Shown: positions 1 through 8,517 of the stretch, piece after piece
Layout of the letters: every line of letters starts with the position of its first letter
Numbering within the stretch: position 1 is the first letter of the stretch
Assembly (NCBI GenBank): GCA_050248715.1
Contig: JBFWRV010000022.1
Coordinates: 19,532 to 83,531 of the forward strand
DNA: 64,000 bases
Reading direction: 5' to 3'
From: AWTP1-13 sp050248715
GTDB taxonomy: Bacteria; Pseudomonadota; Alphaproteobacteria; Rhizobiales; Hyphomicrobiaceae
Program-made: the position numbers and the translations under genes
Notes under the pieces: model-generated
Told to the model about the DNA's origin: nothing
Database searches by the model: none
Seen by the model: the letters and a program-made list of their open reading frames with translations, nothing else

Positions 1-85
1 CAAGGCGGCCCTGGCGGGCAATCGGGGAAAGGGCAGCCCAGCTACTCTTCCCCATTGCTCGTCCGCAGGCGTCGGAAGGATGCGC

Positions 86-1513
86 CTACGCACCCCAGCC
101 GGCGACGGCTTTGACCTCCAGGTACTCCTCGAGGCCGAAGCGGCCCCACTCGCGGCCATTGCCGGACTGCTTGTAGCCACCGAAGGGGGCTGCCCGCTCG
201 TTGGGAGCACCGTTGAGGTTGACGTTGCCGGCGCGGATACGGCGCGCCACGCGGCGTGCACGCTCTGTATCGCCCGAGGAAACGTAGCCGGCCAAGCCGT
301 AGGGCGTGTCGTTGGCGATGCGCACCGCCTCCTCCTCGTCCTTGTAGCCGATGATCGAGAGCACGGGCCCAAAAATCTCCTCGCGTGCAATCGTCATGTC
401 GCTGGTGACATGCGAGAACACAGTCGGCCGCACGTAGAAGCCTTTGTTGAGGCCGTCCGGCAGGCCGAGACCGCCGGACTCGACCTTGGCTCCCTCGTCG
501 ATGCCCTTCTTTATGAGGCCCTGGATCTTGTCCCACTGGATCCGGTTGACGACCGGGCCGAGGTTCGTGTCGGCCGCCCGGGGATCGCCGACCTTTGTCT
601 TGTCGGCGACAGCCTTGGCGATAGCGGCCGCCTCGGCCATGCGGGCCATGGGCACAAGCATTCGGGTCGGCGCGTTGCAGGATTGCCCGGAGTTGTTGAA
701 GCAGTGTGCCGTGCCGCCGGTGACGGCCTTCGTCAGGTCGGCATCCTCCAGGATTACGTTGGGCGACTTGCCTCCGAGCTCCTGGCTAACGCGCTTGACC
801 GTCGGCGCGGCGCGGCGGACCACGTCGATGCCCGCGCGGGTGGAGCCCGTGAACGACATCATGTCGATATCGGGATGCTCGCTCATGGCGGCGCCGACCT
901 CCGGACCCAGGCCGTTGATCAGGTTGAACACGCCCTTGGGCACGCCGGCCTCGTGCAGAATCTCGGCGAAAATCAGGGCCGATGTCGGTGTGTACTCGGA
1001 AGGCTTCAGCACCATGGTGCAGCCGGCGGCAAGCGCGGGCGCCACTTTGCAGGCGATCTGGTTGAGAGGCCAGTTCCACGGCGTGATCATGCCGATCACG
1101 CCGATCGGCTCCCGCACGAGCATGGCCGATCCGAGCTTCTCCTCGAAGGCGTAGCTCTTGAGCACGTCCAGAGTGGTCATCAGGTGGCCAAGGCCCGCAC
1201 CCGCCTGGAACTTCTCGGCAAAGGCAAGCGGCGCTCCCATCTCGTTGGAGATGGCCGCGCCCACGTCCTTCATGCGCTTCTTGTAGACGTCGATGATCTT
1301 GGCGAGCAGGTTCGCGCGCTCCTCGCGTGTAGTGAGCGAGAAGGCGTCGAAGGCGCGCCGCGCCGCTGCGACGGCTTTGTCCACGTCAGCCTTGGCGCCG
1401 AGAGCGATCTCATAGAGGGGCTCTTCGTTGGCTGGATTGATCACCGGCAGCGATTTTTTGGACGCCGCCTCTAGCCAGGCTCCGTCGATGTAGAACTTGG
1501 AATGCTGAACCAT
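86..1513 (-). CDS. NAD(P)-dependent aldehyde dehydrogenase
   Basis: This gene encodes a 475-residue aldehyde dehydrogenase that oxidises an aldehyde to its acid with NAD(P). The length is typical of the superfamily. The general-base glutamate lies in QELGGKSPN and the catalytic cysteine in NSGQSCNAP, and EEIFGPV and PFGGYKQSG are near the C-terminus. The frame stays open upstream to 1621, but I chose the ATG at 1513 because AAGGA lies about 8 bases before it and family homology begins at QHSKFYIDG. The substrate cannot be read from the sequence. The phasin gene lies upstream on the same strand. Confidence 0.93.
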   Translation of the reverse strand: MVQHSKFYIDGAWLEAASKKSLPVINPANEEPLYEIALGAKADVDKAVAAARRAFDAFSLTTREERANLLAKIIDVYKKRMKDVGAAISNEMGAPLAFAEKFQAGAGLGHLMTTLDVLKSYAFEEKLGSAMLVREPIGVIGMITPWNWPLNQIACKVAPALAAGCTMVLKPSEYTPTSALIFAEILHEAGVPKGVFNLINGLGPEVGAAMSEHPDIDMMSFTGSTRAGIDVVRRAAPTVKRVSQELGGKSPNVILEDADLTKAVTGGTAHCFNNSGQSCNAPTRMLVPMARMAEAAAIAKAVADKTKVGDPRAADTNLGPVVNRIQWDKIQGLIKKGIDEGAKVESGGLGLPDGLNKGFYVRPTVFSHVTSDMTIAREEIFGPVLSIIGYKDEEEAVRIANDTPYGLAGYVSSGDTERARRVARRIRAGNVNLNGAPNERAAPFGGYKQSGNGREWGRFGLEEYLEVKAVAGWGA

Positions 1514-1677
1514 GGTGCGATCCTTCAAACTGGCGTATCCCCCTCGGTCCCTTTCTAGAGCTTCAGCCGCCGGAGGGGAACCGGGGCGCATCAACGCGAC
1601 GCTGCACGCGCCCGCCCACAAAGGAGGGCACGCTGAACCAGGGCGGTTGCGGTGCGAACCGGCGTCTCGCCGACGCG

Positions 1678-2091
1678 TCAGGCTGCCTTGCGCTCGCCGC
1701 GCTTGGCTCCGGCAGGTGCCTCCTGGGGCTCGGGGAACGTGATGTAATCGCGCGGCTGCGCGCCGTTAAGTCTCGGCAACGCCGAGCCGGCGCCCCACAC
1801 CGACAGCAGGCGATGGTAGCCTTCGGCATAGTCGGACGCCGCCGCCTGCCAGAAGCGCACCTGCTCGCCGAAGACGTCCGCAGGGGTTTTGCAGTTGGCG
1901 AGACGCGAGGGAATCTCGAGCCATGCCTGGGCGCGCTTGGCCGCGAGCCCTGCCAACTCGAGGTTCCAACGTCCAGTGCTCTTGAACGCCGGCTCGCAAC
2001 CCTTGACCACCATGTCGAGGTTGCCGAAATACGCTTGTGACAGATTGCCCAAAGGGCCTGCCTTGGGGTCGAGACGATCGTTTCCACCCAT
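1678..2091 (-). CDS. Phasin-like polyhydroxyalkanoate granule protein
   Basis: This 137-residue protein has no signal peptide and is mostly helical and rich in Ala, aromatic and charged residues, as phasins are. The stretch around residues 50-95 (WLEIPSRLANCKTP, EQVRFWQAAASDYAEG) matches the amphipathic core that coats polyhydroxyalkanoate granules. The basic, Pro-rich tail is probably disordered. GAGGG lies before the ATG. No PHA synthase gene is in this window, so a granule role rests on family resemblance. Confidence 0.72.
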   Translation of the reverse strand: MGGNDRLDPKAGPLGNLSQAYFGNLDMVVKGCEPAFKSTGRWNLELAGLAAKRAQAWLEIPSRLANCKTPADVFGEQVRFWQAAASDYAEGYHRLLSVWGAGSALPRLNGAQPRDYITFPEPQEAPAGAKRGERKAA

Positions 2092-2589
2092 ACCGATAAC
2101 CCTCGTTTCGGTTTGACCGCTGCCCGGCTCCTGGCCGCATGCCGGGCTCGCGCGTTAAGGATATCCGTCCTGCGTCCCGTCAGCAACACTGTCGGGGAAA
2201 AACATTGCGGCACCTTTGACCTTGTGCAAATCGACGCAACACATTGATTTGGAAGTACAATACTTGTTGCGACCGAGCGTCGCGCCAGCCTGAACCCTTC
2301 TGGCCTAAGCATCTGTGGGCGTTGCGAATTGCGTTCCTGAGGGCTCCTACCGGGGGCGTGCCGGCGTGTCCTACGATCTGTGTGGCGCGGCCCCTTAGTC
2401 GTCGCTACTCCGGGAAGCAAAAATTCATCAGCCACCGGATTGCCCTCGCCGCGGTTTCTACCAACCGGCTAATCGGCTTCACAAAAACGGCCGATCGCAC
2501 GAAGTATTTGACGCCTGCGGATAGCCTGCGCTGTAGTTCAAACCCTGCGCGGGCGGCTGCGCAGGGTTATTCTTACTTTCTGTTGGCCT
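2092..2589. other. Intergenic region between phasin and BcsS-like genes
   Basis: About 500 bases lie between divergent genes. The only clear structure is the hairpin at 2541-2568, listed separately. The reading frames here have no family resemblance. The region should contain the promoters of both neighbours, but I cannot place -35 and -10 elements with confidence. Confidence 0.5.
2541..2568. repeat. Perfect 10-base inverted repeat (hairpin)
   Basis: AACCCTGCGC at 2541-2550 pairs perfectly with GCGCAGGGTT at 2559-2568 across an 8-base loop, and a pyrimidine-rich run (ATTCTTACTTTC) follows. It has the shape of an intrinsic terminator, but no plus-strand gene ends nearby. It sits about 20 bases before the BcsS-like start, so it may instead be an operator or a 5' leader structure. 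Confidence 0.5.
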
Positions 2590-3354
2590 ATGTGTATTTG
2601 GCGTAGCTGGGGAGTACTGCTTCTGAGCGTCTGCGCCATGCTCGGCGTCACGGCCGACTTGCGCACGTCGGCGCGTGCCGATGATGGCGGGAGCAGGCCA
2701 GCGCATTTCGAGGTCTGGACAGGGGCGCAGGCCTACACCGACGTGTGGTCAGTCTATACGGGTTTCACCGTCGCGCCGTTTGGGCCCATCGATCAGGACG
2801 GGTGGCGGCTGAGGCTCGCAGGAGGCTACGGCGCCGACCGCTACACTAATTCGTCCGGAACCCGGTTCGAGGGCGCCACAACCTTTGCCGAGGGGCTCAT
2901 CGGCTACCACAGGGGGCTGGGACCTCTGACAGTGAAGGTGTTTGCCGGCGTCGCCGTGGTCGACCGTCAAATCGAGCCGAGTGATCCTGATCCTCGCTTT
3001 TCGGGCACGGACTTCGGCGGCAAGGCGGCGCTCGAAACTTGGCTGAACTTGGGCGATCGTGCCTGGACAGCAATCGACATGTCCTGGGCATCGCTCCATC
3101 GGGACTATGCCGGACGCGCACGTCTCGGTTGGCGCCTCACCCCGGAGCTGTCCAGCGGCATCGAGGCGGGCGCAGTCGGCAACTCCGATTCGGACATCAT
3201 CCGTGCTGCCGCCTTCCTGCGCTACGAGGGCGCGAGGGGCGAGGTATCGGTGACGGCCGGCGTGTCGAACGATACCCTGCTCAGCGGCCATCGGCGCCTG
3301 GATGTCTCGTCTGCCGCGCCCTTTGCAATGCTGAACTGGCTGCACCGCTTTTGA
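2590..3354 (+). CDS. bcsS: BcsS-like secreted or outer-membrane protein
   Basis: This 254-residue protein starts with an export signal (hydrophobic residues about 8-21, likely cleavage near ARA-DDG at 29-31). The rest is alternating beta-type sequence with many Gly and aromatic residues and ends in LNWLHRF, a C-terminal aromatic typical of outer-membrane barrels. It resembles the CBP_BcsS (cellulose biosynthesis) family found in rhizobial genomes. No cellulose synthase genes are nearby, so a role in cellulose export is only suggested by family. Confidence 0.62.
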   Translation: MCIWRSWGVLLLSVCAMLGVTADLRTSARADDGGSRPAHFEVWTGAQAYTDVWSVYTGFTVAPFGPIDQDGWRLRLAGGYGADRYTNSSGTRFEGATTFAEGLIGYHRGLGPLTVKVFAGVAVVDRQIEPSDPDPRFSGTDFGGKAALETWLNLGDRAWTAIDMSWASLHRDYAGRARLGWRLTPELSSGIEAGAVGNSDSDIIRAAAFLRYEGARGEVSVTAGVSNDTLLSGHRRLDVSSAAPFAMLNWLHRF

Positions 3355-3466
3355 AGCTGTCGAAACGGGCGAGTTCGCAAGCCCCGCTCGGCGGCGATCA
3401 TCGATCGTGCTATGATGCGGCGAGGCAATAAGGCAGTTCGTCCGTCACACTGAAAAGGAAGATGCC

Positions 3467-4288
3467 ATGAAGAGCATTCTTCTCCCAATCGACCAAAGCG
3501 AGCAGATGTCGTCGGCTCTGACAACCGCAGCGCTCCTCGCCGATCATTTCGAGAGCACGATCGACGGCGTGGCGCTGCGCCCCGCATTCGCCGAGATCGT
3601 CGCCCCCGATCCGATCGTGGCCGTCACTATTCCTCCCGCGGATTGGAGCGAGACGGAGTTCTGCCGTGCAGTGCGCCAGACCTTCGATGCGTTCGCGGCG
3701 GTCCATTCGGCCGGAGAGGGCCGTTCCGCCAGGTTCCGATGGCGCGGGGGATCGGCCATCGAGGACAGTGCGCTAGGCAGCCTGGCCCGCGTCTATGACG
3801 TCACGGTCGTGAGCCGGCCGGGGGGGGGCCGCGGCGCACGCATGAGCACGCTGGAAGCCGCCCTCTTCGACAGCGGCAGGCCCGTGCTGATGGCACCGCC
3901 GACGCCGCCGAAGTCCATGGGTGAGAACATCCTGATCCACTGGAATGCCAGCACCGAGACTGCGCGCGTCATCCTGCTAGCCCTCCCGCTCCTGCGCAAG
4001 GCCAAGCGCGTGACGCTGCTGAGCGTCGAGGGCCACGTCGTTCCGGGTCCCAGCGTCAAGGACGAGCTCGGGCATCTGGAGGCGAACGGCGTCATCGCCA
4101 CCGAGAAGTCAGTAGTGCCGCGCAGCGGCCGACCCGGCGAGGCGATTCTGGCCGAGGCGAGGGCGCTAGGCGCCGACCTGCTGATCAAGGGCGCCTATAC
4201 CCAGAGCCGCCTCAGGCAGATGATCTTCGGGGGCGCCACCAGCCACATCCTGGCCGCATCCGAGTTGCCGGTGTTCCTCGCACATTGA
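3467..4288 (+). CDS. Universal stress protein, tandem UspA domains
   Basis: This 273-residue cytoplasmic protein consists of two UspA-type Rossmann-like domains. The first spans residues 1 to about 140 and starts MKSILLPIDQSEQ. The second starts near residue 150 (ENILIHWNASTE). The C-terminal half keeps the nucleotide-binding pattern GAYTQSRLRQ then FGGATSHIL, while the first half lacks a clear one. AAAGGA lies before the ATG. Such proteins bind ATP and support survival under stress. It is a single gene. Confidence 0.88.
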   Translation: MKSILLPIDQSEQMSSALTTAALLADHFESTIDGVALRPAFAEIVAPDPIVAVTIPPADWSETEFCRAVRQTFDAFAAVHSAGEGRSARFRWRGGSAIEDSALGSLARVYDVTVVSRPGGGRGARMSTLEAALFDSGRPVLMAPPTPPKSMGENILIHWNASTETARVILLALPLLRKAKRVTLLSVEGHVVPGPSVKDELGHLEANGVIATEKSVVPRSGRPGEAILAEARALGADLLIKGAYTQSRLRQMIFGGATSHILAASELPVFLAH

Positions 4289-4335
4289 GGGCCGGCGACG
4301 CCGCTCGAACAGGGCCGCAGATCACCGCGCCGGCC

Positions 4336-4449
4336 TCACTTGACGATCTCGTCGGCCCGCAGCAGGATGGACGCTACGAGACCGGCGATGCGCGCATCCA
4401 CAGCGCGGTTTAAGGTGTCAGCCTCGCCGCAAGCGGTAGCGCTGGCCCT
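4336..4449 (-). pseudogene. Unassigned 3' gene remnant (37 codons)
   Basis: A minus-strand stretch of 37 sense codons reads as smooth, helical protein (LNRAVDARIAGLVASILLRA) and ends in a stop, but no start codon precedes it. The upstream in-frame stop is at 4450-4452. It looks like the surviving C-terminal end of a lost gene downstream of the carbonic anhydrase. I cannot name the family, and it may be chance. Confidence 0.3.
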
Positions 4450-4487
4450 TCACGCTCGCCCGTCATGGTCAGCGATGCCCGCATGAT

Positions 4488-5210
4488 TCAGCCCAGGTAT
4501 TCGACCTTGCCGTCGTCAAGATCGTAGCGCGCCGCCAGCACCTTGACCTTGCCGGACTTCACAAGGCTCGCGACGATGGAGCTCGCGCTCGCCACGTGCT
4601 TGGCCGTCCGCCGCGCGCTTTCGCGCACGGTGTTGTCGACGAAATCCCCTGGCTTGCTGCTCATGGCGGTGGCGACGGGGACGATCAACTGGATCATGGA
4701 GCCGATAGATCCTGGGAACGTCGCGCCCTTGGCAACGACATCGCAAGCTGCAGCGATGGCGCCACAGCGCTTGTGGCCGAGCACAATCACCAGCGGTGAC
4801 CCGAGATGCTCGACACTGTACTCGATCGTACCCATGGTCGCCGTGTCCACGAGATTGCCGGCATTGCGGGCAACGAACAACTCGCCGAGACCCAGGCCGC
4901 CAAACAGCAGCTCCGGCGGCACGCGGCTGTCGGAGCAGCCAACGATCGTCGCCCAGGGTGCCTGGGCCGCGGAAACCTCGGCGCGGCGGTCGGCCAGCCC
5001 CGCCACGCAGGCTTGCGGATTGGTGACGTAGCGCGTGTTGCCCTCCTTGAGAGCGGCGAGGGCCTGATCGGGGGTGAGCAGGGTCCTCTTGGGCTCCTGG
5101 GCGGAGGCAGGGCGCAATCCAATGCCGAGGGTCGCTATGGTCATGCCGAAGCCGGCCAGCGCGAGCATCCCACGCCGATCGAGCTCAGGCTTCCCCTGCC
5201 GGTTGCACAT
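4488..5210 (-). CDS. Exported beta-class carbonic anhydrase
   Basis: This 240-residue enzyme interconverts CO2 and bicarbonate. The beta-class zinc site is complete: Cys and the Asp-Arg pair in CSDSRVPPE, then His and Cys in GHKRCGAI. An N-terminal leader (DRRGMLALAGFGM, then hydrophobic residues to ASAQ near 37) looks like a Tat-type signal, so it probably acts in the periplasm. I start it at the ATG at 5210, which has GGGAGG five bases upstream, rather than at the longer frame from 5249. Confidence 0.9.
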   Translation of the reverse strand: MCNRQGKPELDRRGMLALAGFGMTIATLGIGLRPASAQEPKRTLLTPDQALAALKEGNTRYVTNPQACVAGLADRRAEVSAAQAPWATIVGCSDSRVPPELLFGGLGLGELFVARNAGNLVDTATMGTIEYSVEHLGSPLVIVLGHKRCGAIAAACDVVAKGATFPGSIGSMIQLIVPVATAMSSKPGDFVDNTVRESARRTAKHVASASSIVASLVKSGKVKVLAARYDLDDGKVEYLG

Positions 5211-5348
5211 GACTGCCTCCCTTGCGCCAATCCACACCCATCTCGACACCCCACCGGAGCAAGCCGGCGTTCATATGTCGGCACGATGCCCACCGGAATG
5301 CAACTCAACCTTGGCGGTGTGGTGGCGTGATATCCGCCGTGTCGGCCT

Positions 5349-7145
5349 TCACCCGTGCGCCCCGACACCGCTTGCCAGGCGCCGACTCGCGGGATCGATG
5401 ACGATGGTTCGAGCGTGCCAGGCAGCAATCTCAGGATTGTGTGCGACGCTGATCAGTGTCGCATCGGGCAGCCGCTCTGCGAGGAGATCGTACATGCGCC
5501 GCTCGTTCTGCGGGTCGAGCGCCGACGTCGCCTCGTCGAGGAAAAGCCAGTCGGGGCGATACAGCAGAACACGTGCGAAGGCGAGCCGCTGCTGCTCCCC
5601 GCCCGAAAGAACGAGTGCCCAATTGGCGGCCTCGTCGAGACGAGGGATGAGATGTCCCATGGCACAAGCCTCGAGCACCTCTCGGCATGCCGCGTCGCTG
5701 TATGGCTCGGCTGCTGTGGGAAAGCTGAGCGCTTCTCGCAGTGTGCCGATAGGGAGGTACGGCTTCTGGGGCAGGAACATCACACGGGCGTCCTGCGGTA
5801 GGGCGATGCGCCCGCGACCGAACGGCCACAACCCTGCGAGAACCCGGAAAAGTGTCGACTTGCCACTTCCTGAGGAACCCTGCAGCGCCAGCCTATCGCC
5901 CCGGCGAACTTCCAGATCGACCCCCTCAAGCAATTTCACACCGCTCGGCAGATGCACGTCCACGTCGCTGAGAGTCAGGGTCTGCGGTTGCGGCGTGCCG
6001 ATCTCGAATGCCACCGCAGCCGCCTCCTTTTTGGCCGCGACCATGGCATCGCTGAAACCGGTGAGCCGGTCGACCACAGCCTTCCACTCTGCCAGCTGCG
6101 CATAGGAGTCCACGAACCAGGAGAGTGCCGTGTGCACCTGGTTGAAAGCGTCGAGCACCTGCTGCAGCACGCCGAAGGCGATTCGCCCGGCAAACCACTG
6201 CGGCGCCGCCAGGATCAACGGAAACACTATTGCCGCCTGCTTGTAGAAGCTCACGACCCAGGTGAGGCGCTTGGTATATTTCATGTTGGCCCACCAGATG
6301 CCGTAGATCCGGCCGAAAGCGCCTTTCAGGCCACGCTCCTCGTCCCGCTCACCGCGATAGAGCGCGATGCTCTCGGCGTTCTCGCGGATGCGGATCATGC
6401 GATAGCGGAAGTCGGCATTGTAGCGCTCGAGCTGGAAATTCACCCACACCAGCGGCTTGCCGATGAGATAGGTGGCAATCGATCCAATGAGCGCATAGGC
6501 GATCGCCGCCCACATCAGGAACCCCGGCACCTCGATGCCACCGAAGATCGGCAGGACGAACGCGCTCGACAGATTCCAGAGCACGACGGCGAACGTGATG
6601 AGTGTCATCACCTGAAGAATCAGCTCGAGCGTCAGGCTGAGCGTCTGCCTGGTGAAGTTGTGGCAATCCTGCTCCATGCGCTGCTCGGGATTGTCGGCTT
6701 CGCGACGGTTGAGCTCCATGTGATAGTAGGTGCGGTCGGCGAGCCAGTCGCGGAAGTAGACCTCGCTCAGCCAGCGGCGCCAGCGAATGGTGAGGAGCTG
6801 CGTCAGCCAGACCCGATACACGGCAGCGACGATGAACAGAAAGGCAAGCACCACAAACGTGCCGAGCTCCTGCCAAAAGACCTCGACGTTTTTCTCCTGC
6901 AGCGCGTTGTAGAACGTCGCGTACCAAGCGTTGATGAGCTTCGATAGATAGACGATGAAGATGCTGAGCGCGATGATCAGCGCCAGCACGCAACGGGCAA
7001 CCCACGCCTCCCTGACCGTAAAGGCGAGATTGGCCAAACGGATGGTGCTGTAATCTTGCGAGAACCAATAGGGACGCGACAGAACCCAGAGCTTGGCGAG
7101 GAAGCCGTGAGCGTTCGATACCCCGGTGAGAAATCTATCGATCAT
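5349..7145 (-). CDS. SbmA/BacA-type fused ABC transporter (permease-ATPase)
   Basis: This protein of about 598 residues joins an N-terminal six-helix membrane domain of the SbmA/BacA type (ABC_membrane_2) to a C-terminal ATPase, as in YddA and the ABCD peroxisomal transporters. The ATPase shows Walker A GSSGSGKST, signature LSGGEQQR and Walker B WLFLDEATS. The family moves peptides, very-long-chain acyl compounds or cobalamin, and the substrate is not evident here. The start is uncertain. I use MIDRF at 7145; an ATG at 7205 also lacks a good ribosome site. Confidence 0.88.
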   Translation of the reverse strand: MIDRFLTGVSNAHGFLAKLWVLSRPYWFSQDYSTIRLANLAFTVREAWVARCVLALIIALSIFIVYLSKLINAWYATFYNALQEKNVEVFWQELGTFVVLAFLFIVAAVYRVWLTQLLTIRWRRWLSEVYFRDWLADRTYYHMELNRREADNPEQRMEQDCHNFTRQTLSLTLELILQVMTLITFAVVLWNLSSAFVLPIFGGIEVPGFLMWAAIAYALIGSIATYLIGKPLVWVNFQLERYNADFRYRMIRIRENAESIALYRGERDEERGLKGAFGRIYGIWWANMKYTKRLTWVVSFYKQAAIVFPLILAAPQWFAGRIAFGVLQQVLDAFNQVHTALSWFVDSYAQLAEWKAVVDRLTGFSDAMVAAKKEAAAVAFEIGTPQPQTLTLSDVDVHLPSGVKLLEGVDLEVRRGDRLALQGSSGSGKSTLFRVLAGLWPFGRGRIALPQDARVMFLPQKPYLPIGTLREALSFPTAAEPYSDAACREVLEACAMGHLIPRLDEAANWALVLSGGEQQRLAFARVLLYRPDWLFLDEATSALDPQNERRMYDLLAERLPDATLISVAHNPEIAAWHARTIVIDPASRRLASGVGAHG

Positions 7146-7519
7146 GGAGAATGTCCGATCTGCTGGAACACGCGGCGGGTGCACGACCGGGCACACCTTG
7201 GTCATCTGCTAGTCTGAAACGTCCACGGCTTCCAGCGGCGCATACCGATCAGCCAGCGCCCGCATGCGAGGAACGCATCCGCCAGATGCCGCCGCTGCTG
7301 CTCTCCAATACCCGAATGGATGCCTGCAGCTTGCAGGAACCACATGTGAGGTCAGGGTTACCACCGATGGCGCCATTCCCGGTTTTAGCCGACCAGTGAC
7401 AGCTTCTTAGCTTTGATCCCAAGTGATCGCATGGGATCAGCAGCGGTTGCTGCAAGATTGCAGAACGCCGAGGAATTGAGCATGGGCGCGGCCCGGACGT
7501 TGAATGGGAGAGCGTGAGG
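7146..7519. other. Intergenic region between divergent genes
   Basis: This gap of about 370 bases separates the ABC transporter from the SnoaL-like gene. I see no convincing gene, repeat or RNA in it. It presumably carries both promoters. Confidence 0.5.
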
Positions 7520-7990
7520 ATGCGCAGCTGGCTGTTGGGCGCGATGTTTGCCGCTGTTGCCGGAATGCAGGTACCCCTGCCAACGGCACTCGCCGATCCC
7601 GTATCGAAACCCGCCGAGATTGCCATCCGCGATGTGCTCGCCGAGTGGACCCTTGCCTTCAACGCCGGCGACACCGGAGCTGTGTGCAACTTGTTCGCAT
7701 CTGATCTGCGTTACGACTACCGCGGCTTCCCCGAGCGTGGCTTCGAAGAGATGTGCACCCAGCTGCGGGCGTCCCTCACCGACCCCAACCGGAAGTTTTC
7801 CTATGACCTGGCGATCAAGGAGATCATGGTTACCGGCGATACGGCCATCGTCCGGCTGGTTTGGACCCTTAGCGCGAAGCGCCCGGGGCAGGTCGCCGGC
7901 ACCTCCAGCTATGAGCCCGGCCTCGACGTCTTCCGTCGCCAGCCGGACGGCTCCTGGAAGATCGTGCGCTACATCGCCTACGAGGAGTAA
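7520..7990 (+). CDS. Secreted SnoaL/SgcJ-like NTF2-fold protein
   Basis: This 156-residue protein has a signal peptide (cleavage near TALA-DP, about residue 26) followed by an NTF2-like domain. The motif WTLAFNAGDTGAVCNLFA and the C-terminal GSWKIVRYIAYEE are typical of the SgcJ/DUF4440 group, small cone-shaped folds used as enzymes or binding modules. An in-frame GTG lies two codons earlier at 7514. GGGAG at 7506-7510 suits the ATG. No partner gene indicates its ligand. Confidence 0.75.
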   Translation: MRSWLLGAMFAAVAGMQVPLPTALADPVSKPAEIAIRDVLAEWTLAFNAGDTGAVCNLFASDLRYDYRGFPERGFEEMCTQLRASLTDPNRKFSYDLAIKEIMVTGDTAIVRLVWTLSAKRPGQVAGTSSYEPGLDVFRRQPDGSWKIVRYIAYEE

Positions 7991-8002
7991 TTGCATGCGA
8001 CG

Positions 8003-8036
8003 GTGCCCGCCGCCGCCATGCCTTGCCGGCGGGCAC
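8003..8036. terminator. Hairpin between convergent genes
   Basis: GTGCCCGCCG at 8003-8012 pairs perfectly with CGGCGGGCAC at 8027-8036 across a 14-base loop. It begins 13 bases after the SnoaL-like stop codon and lies before the end of the convergent GNAT gene. The position fits a bidirectional terminator, although no T-tract follows. Confidence 0.5.
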
Positions 8037-8076
8037 GCACTCTACCATCGGCTGTGCATGTCCGCCGACACACCAG

Positions 8077-8358
8077 TCACGCCAGCAAATCGTTGAACTC
8101 AGGATTTTTGGTCATAAAGGCCCGGATGAAGGAGCAGCGCACCACGACCTTCAGTCCTTGCCGCCGCACATCTTCCAGCACGCCCCGCGCCAATGCGGTA
8201 CCAACTCCGCGGCCGCCAAGTTCCTGCGGCACCTCGGTATGGACGATGGTGACGACGCCCGGCACCTGCGTGTAGACGGCCACGGCCAGATGGCCGTCGA
8301 CCTCCAACTCATAGCGATTGCGGGCGGAGTTGTTGCGGACCTCGGAGGCAGCTGTCAT
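8077..8358 (-). CDS. Small GNAT-like N-acetyltransferase (NATD1/YidJ type)
   Basis: This 93-residue protein belongs to the short Gcn5-related group. It has the central acetyl-CoA binding segment VPQELGGRGVGTALA and the following strand GLKVVVRCSFIRAFM. It lacks the full-length GNAT N-terminus, which is normal for this subfamily. The acceptor is unknown. It lies convergent to the SnoaL-like gene. Confidence 0.82.
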   Translation of the reverse strand: MTAASEVRNNSARNRYELEVDGHLAVAVYTQVPGVVTIVHTEVPQELGGRGVGTALARGVLEDVRRQGLKVVVRCSFIRAFMTKNPEFNDLLA

Positions 8359-8517
8359 TGCAATCCTCGAGCGTGGGGGTACCGGCCAGAGTGGCGGCGT
8401 GTACGCGCCGATTCAAGTGCCCCCGACGCAAGGCCGCCATGCCGGCGAGCCGGCATCTCACGTTAGCGCCTCTGGCGGTGTCCGCCGTCGCTCCACGACG
8501 CACACCAGCAGGAACCC

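Noticed and set aside
80..1474. 464-codon plus-strand open frame opposite the aldehyde dehydrogenase
   Set aside because: It is antisense to a clear enzyme with all catalytic motifs. Its translation is Arg/His/Gly-rich without family character, a usual result of high GC.
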